From contig JAFSOM010000612.1 of NCBI GenBank assembly GCA_017447005.1, positions 1-7,876 on the forward strand: 7,876 nt of DNA, given 5' to 3'. The translations under genes were made by a program, and so were the position numbers. The stretch's first letter is position 1; the number at the start of each line of letters is the position of its first letter. Below are positions 4,170 to 7,876 of this stretch, piece by piece. A model generated the notes under the pieces. It was not told the DNA's origin. It did not search any database and saw nothing but the letters and a program-made list of their open reading frames with translations. Source of the DNA: Oscillibacter sp. (lineage in GTDB: Bacteria; Bacillota; Clostridia; Oscillospirales; Oscillospiraceae).

Positions 4170-7100
4170 ATGAAAATTCAGGAGATGTTCCGCAGGGACA
4201 TACGCCGCGAGATACAGGGCGTGATTGTCGCCGGACAGGACGCGGACGCCAGCGCCGCGCAGGAACTGGAAGAATACGTCGTGACGCGCGAATTGCGCAA
4301 ACATTTCTCCGATTTCTTTTCCGCTTATCGTAAGAGTATCGACGGCGCGACGCCGAAAATGGGCGTCTGGATTTCCGGCTTTTTCGGAAGCGGAAAGTCA
4401 TTGCTGTTGAAGGTCTTTTCCTATCTGCTGGAAAACAGAAGCGTCGGGGGAAAACGCGCTCTTGATTTTTTCATCGACGGGGATAAAATCGCCGACCGTA
4501 AAATTTTAGCGGATATGGAACTGGCCGCCAATACCCCGGCGGACGTGATTCTATTCAACATCGACGCCAAAAGCGAATCCAACGGCAAAAAGAGCCGGGA
4601 CGCGATTGTCAACGTATTTCTGAAAGTATTCAACGAAATGCGGGGATTCAGCGGCGCGATTCCGCAGTTGGCCGATTTGGAACACAGGCTTTCCAGAGCG
4701 GGACGCTATCAGGAATTTCGGGACGCGTTCCGTGAAAACTACGGCGACGAGTGGGAAGCGTCCCGGCAGGATTTCGATTTTATTCAGGACACCGTAGTGG
4801 AAACGCTGGCGGAAATTGGCTTTATGAGTGAGGCCGCCGCCCGGAACTGGTGCGAAAAGGCGTCGGAGCCGTATCAAATCAGCATTGAGGACTTTGCGAA
4901 ACGCGTCAGGGACTATATCGAAAGCAAGGGCGGCGGACATCACGTTGTCTTTCTCGTGGACGAAATCGGGCAGTATATCGGCGACGATTCCGGACTGATG
5001 TTAAATCTGCAGACCGTCACGGAAGAGCTGGGACGGGAATGCAAAGGCAAAGCGTGGGTTATCGTAACCAGTCAGCAGGACATCGACTCCATTACGAAAG
5101 TCAAGGGGAACGACTTCTCTAAAATTCAGGGGCGTTTCGACACGCGCCTGTCGCTGTCCTCCGCGAACGCGGACGCGGTCATCCGAAAGCGCATTCTGGA
5201 GAAAACCGACGCCGCCGCGCAGACGCTAAGACTATTTTATCATCAGCAGGTTACGGTTATTAAAAATCTGATAGTCTTTAACGATAACGTAGAGAAGAAA
5301 CTTTACGCCGACGCGGACGATTTTTCGGAAGCGTATCCGTTTATCCCTTACCAGTTTCATTTGCTGGCGGGCGCGCTGACCGCCATCCGCAAGCACGGCG
5401 CGTCCGGAAAACATCTTTCCGAGGGCGAACGCTCCATGCTGGCGTTGTTCAAGGAATCCGCCATGCGTCTGGGCGACGCCGAAACAGGCGCGGTCGTTCC
5501 GTTCCATTTCTTCTATGACGCGCTTGAAAATTTCCTTGACCATAATCATAAGGGCGTCATTCTCCGCGCTTATGAAAACGGCTCCGTCAACCCGGAAGGC
5601 AAAAATTCGGACGTGTTCGCAATCGACGTATTAAAAACGCTGTTTATGATAAAATACGTCCCTGAAATCCGCGCCACGCTGGAAAACGTCACAAGCCTTA
5701 TGATAAGCTCCCTGAGCGACGACCGAATCACGCTCCGCGACCGGGTATCTGACGCGCTCCGGGTATTGATAGGGCAGGCTCTTGTACAGAAAAACGGCGA
5801 CCTCTATATTTTTCTGACGGACGAGGAACAGGAAATCAACCGGGAAATCGACGCGCAAAACGTGGAAATGTCCGAGGTAATCGTTAAGGCGTCGGAGCTG
5901 ATTTTTGACGGCATTCTTTCCGAGAAGCGTTACCGTTATCCTGAGTTTAACGGGCGTTACTCGTTCCCGTACAATCAGACAGTGGACGACCGTCCTTACA
6001 GGGTGAATCAGGCTTATGATATCGGCGTCCGGATTGTGACGCCGTGGTATGACGGCTCCGCTGAGGATTCCGTACTGAGAATCATGTCGGGCGAGGGACA
6101 GGAAGTTGTGGTAGCGTTGCCGAACGACGACGCGTTTTTGTCCGAACTGAGCGCGTATCTGAAAATTGAGAACTTTTTACGCCTGAACACGTCGGCGCGT
6201 CTGGCAAAATACGAAACCATCCGGGACGCGAAACGCAAGGAAATGCGGGAGCGGTTCGACAACGCGAAAACATACCTGAAAGATAATTTAAGGGACGCGA
6301 CGATTTACGTCAACGGCGATATTCTGCGCGTCGGCGCGAAAGAACCCGCAAGCCGCGTCAATGAGGCGCTGGGCGTGCTTGTGCGAACCGTTTATCATAA
6401 GTTGAGTTATATTGATACGATAACGGGAGAAGCGGACATCCGGAAGCTGTTCCAACCGGACGGACAAACCGCGCTGGATATGGGCGCGCCGCCGAACCGG
6501 TACGCGTTGGAGGATATGCTGTCGTTTGTCGCCGGAAATTCCAAACTGCATTTAAAAACGTCTATGAAAACCCTCCGCGAACGCTTTACGCGGGCGCCTT
6601 ACGGCTTTGTTGACGACGATGTGAACTGGCTGACGGCGTTTCTGTTCCGGCGCGGCGACTTTGATTTCAGCGTCAGCGGCGCGGCGGTGTCGCGTCTGGA
6701 CAGAACCCCCGACGAAATCATAGGCTTTATCACAAAAAAGCAGTACGCCGAAAGGCTCATGCTCGAAGAGCATATCCGCGTGAGCGAAAAGGACAAACGC
6801 GCCGCGAGGGAAATTCTGCGCGAACTGTTCCATGTTGTCGGCGTTTCCGACGACGAGGAAATCATCATGCGGAAATTTCAGGATAATTGTAACGCTATGA
6901 TAACCGAAATGGAGCGTCTGGAAGCCGGATACCAGCGTTACGCCTATCCCGGAAAAAAGGTTATCGCAAGCGGAAAAACGCTGTTGAAATCCGTATGTGG
7001 AATCGCAAGCCGGATGGAATTTTACAAGACTGTCGCGGCGAAACGGGACGATTTTCTGGACTTGGCCGAGGATTGCGAACCCGTGCAAGCCTTTTTCAAA

Positions 7101-7718
7101 GGCGAACAGCGCGTGATTTTCGAGCGCGTCCTTGACAATCTGGCGATTTACGAAGACAGTAAAACTTATATCGTTGACCAAACCTTAGAGGACGCCGTCG
7201 CCGCTATGCGGGCGATTGTCCGTATGGAAAGCCCCTACCCGGAGATTCACAAGCTCCCGGAACTGCGTCAGAAGTTCATGGACGCCTACATGAAAATCCT
7301 GCAAGCGGAACAGGCCCCCGTACTGGACGCTATCGCGCAGAACCGGGCGCGGATATTCGACGCGCTGTCCGGCAAAAAATGTCCCGACAGCAAACGCGCC
7401 GATTACGTTCGACGTTTCGACGAGTTAAAAGACGGCGCGAAAAGCTGTAACAATATCTCCACGCTGCGCGGGTTCGCGGACAAGTCGGACGCGCTGAAAC
7501 TGCGTCTGCTGAACGAAATCGACGCCTTGCCTGACGAAAATGACGACGATACCCCGACGCCGCCCGTAATCGTCAAGCGCGTTTCGATAAAGCGTCTGAC
7601 GAAAGCGGCGTCATGGCGCGTGAAATCGGAGGCGGATATTGAGCGGTATCTGGTCGCGCTCAAAAACGCGCTGTTGACGGAACTGCAAGACAGCGATATG
7701 ATAGACGTGGAGTTTTAA
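4170..7718 (+). CDS. brxC: BREX P-loop ATPase BrxC
   Basis: An 1182-residue ATPase, the large motor-like subunit of type 1 BREX and normal length for the family. The N-terminus begins MKIQEMFRRDIRREIQGVI, as in other BrxC proteins. Walker A is GFFGSGKS (70-77), with Lys76 and Ser77 placed to bind nucleotide phosphates. Walker B is VVFLVDEIGQYIG (259-271), with Asp264 for magnesium and Glu265 as the likely catalytic base. A sensor-like TSQQDI follows (300-305), then RFDTRLSLS (322-330), whose arginines may act in trans. A further conserved segment is SGKHLSEGERSMLALFKE (412-429). The C-terminal two thirds are helical and charged. Near the end an acidic, proline-containing linker (about 1122-1132) leads to a final domain with SIKRLTKAASW and the last residues IDVEF. 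All ATPase residues look intact. It is followed after 17 bases by pglX. Confidence 0.97.
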   Translation: MKIQEMFRRDIRREIQGVIVAGQDADASAAQELEEYVVTRELRKHFSDFFSAYRKSIDGATPKMGVWISGFFGSGKSLLLKVFSYLLENRSVGGKRALDFFIDGDKIADRKILADMELAANTPADVILFNIDAKSESNGKKSRDAIVNVFLKVFNEMRGFSGAIPQLADLEHRLSRAGRYQEFRDAFRENYGDEWEASRQDFDFIQDTVVETLAEIGFMSEAAARNWCEKASEPYQISIEDFAKRVRDYIESKGGGHHVVFLVDEIGQYIGDDSGLMLNLQTVTEELGRECKGKAWVIVTSQQDIDSITKVKGNDFSKIQGRFDTRLSLSSANADAVIRKRILEKTDAAAQTLRLFYHQQVTVIKNLIVFNDNVEKKLYADADDFSEAYPFIPYQFHLLAGALTAIRKHGASGKHLSEGERSMLALFKESAMRLGDAETGAVVPFHFFYDALENFLDHNHKGVILRAYENGSVNPEGKNSDVFAIDVLKTLFMIKYVPEIRATLENVTSLMISSLSDDRITLRDRVSDALRVLIGQALVQKNGDLYIFLTDEEQEINREIDAQNVEMSEVIVKASELIFDGILSEKRYRYPEFNGRYSFPYNQTVDDRPYRVNQAYDIGVRIVTPWYDGSAEDSVLRIMSGEGQEVVVALPNDDAFLSELSAYLKIENFLRLNTSARLAKYETIRDAKRKEMRERFDNAKTYLKDNLRDATIYVNGDILRVGAKEPASRVNEALGVLVRTVYHKLSYIDTITGEADIRKLFQPDGQTALDMGAPPNRYALEDMLSFVAGNSKLHLKTSMKTLRERFTRAPYGFVDDDVNWLTAFLFRRGDFDFSVSGAAVSRLDRTPDEIIGFITKKQYAERLMLEEHIRVSEKDKRAAREILRELFHVVGVSDDEEIIMRKFQDNCNAMITEMERLEAGYQRYAYPGKKVIASGKTLLKSVCGIASRMEFYKTVAAKRDDFLDLAEDCEPVQAFFKGEQRVIFERVLDNLAIYEDSKTYIVDQTLEDAVAAMRAIVRMESPYPEIHKLPELRQKFMDAYMKILQAEQAPVLDAIAQNRARIFDALSGKKCPDSKRADYVRRFDELKDGAKSCNNISTLRGFADKSDALKLRLLNEIDALPDENDDDTPTPPVIVKRVSIKRLTKAASWRVKSEADIERYLVALKNALLTELQDSDMIDVEF

Positions 7719-7735
7719 CGGAGGGAGGGCATAGC

Positions 7736-7876
7736 GTGAACAAAACCGCAATCAAAAATTTCGCGGTCACGGCGCGGGAAAAGCTGATACAGGACGCCCG
7801 TTATCAGGCCGGACTGCTCGGAATCACGGAAAGCGGCGTGACGGACGGGCGGACGGTCAACGGCGCGGAGCTTTAC
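7736..7876 (+). CDS. pglX: BREX adenine-specific DNA methyltransferase PglX, N-terminal 47 residues only
   Basis: The frame opens at a GTG (7736) preceded by GGAGGGAGGG (7720-7729) at 6 bases, and runs to the window edge without a stop. The translated start, MNKTAIKNFAVTARE and then KLIQDARYQAGLLGIT, is the characteristic PglX N-terminus. PglX methylates adenine in a short asymmetric host motif and so marks self DNA for BREX; the methyltransferase domain itself would be beyond the edge, so the SAM-binding and NPPY-type motifs cannot be checked here. Position immediately after brxC matches type 1 gene order. No ATG lies near enough in frame to compete with the GTG start. Confidence 0.92.
   Translation, partial: MNKTAIKNFAVTAREKLIQDARYQAGLLGITESGVTDGRTVNGAELY

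Noticed and set aside
3526..4401. A 291-codon open frame on the - strand across brxA, brxB and brxC
   Set aside because: It lies antisense to three clear BREX genes and across their junctions, with a low-complexity Arg/Ser-rich start and no motif.
1..7876. tRNA, rRNA, CRISPR arrays, insertion sequences, integrase or attachment repeats
   Set aside because: I looked for these and saw no cloverleaf, regularly spaced repeats, transposase frame or flanking direct repeats around the BREX operon.

Overview
The window most likely comes from a member of the Bacillota, probably a Clostridia-type gut or anaerobic lineage. The pointers are moderate GC with strong, canonical AGGAGG-type ribosome binding sites, a consensus TTGACA/TATGAT promoter, hairpin-plus-U-tract terminators, a short 137-residue methylglyoxal-synthase-family protein of the Bacillus type, and a lipoprotein with a lipobox. 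This assignment is an inference, since no rRNA or marker gene is present. Every supported gene lies on the + strand.

Left half (1-2800): an unrecognised protein, probably cut at the left edge, carries a MerR/excisionase-like helix-turn-helix. It is followed by a 112-base spacer with two tight GC hairpins that could pair in alternative ways. Next is a secreted lipoprotein with a tandemly duplicated domain. A 243-base spacer then holds a weak promoter, several hairpins, two very short ORFs with ribosome binding sites, and a terminator-like hairpin placed before the next gene. That next gene encodes a methylglyoxal synthase homologue whose catalytic Asp is Val and whose other active-site residues are also changed. 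A strong terminator closes this section.

Right half (2800-7876): the start of a type 1 BREX phage-defence operon. It is preceded by a near-perfect sigma-A-type promoter with an inverted repeat across its -10 box. The order is brxA, brxB, brxC, then the first 47 codons of pglX (GTG start), which runs off the right edge. Spacings are 1, 14 and 17 bases, each gene has its own good ribosome binding site, and the genes read as one transcription unit. By comparison with known type 1 BREX loci, pglZ and brxL would be expected further right, outside the window. The system as a whole would methylate host DNA through PglX and block replication of unmodified phage DNA, with BrxC as the ATPase.

The BREX system itself is a known type. 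The less ordinary parts are the degenerate methylglyoxal synthase homologue, the structured leader with mini-ORFs in front of it, and the promoter/operator arrangement, which decides the brxA start codon.
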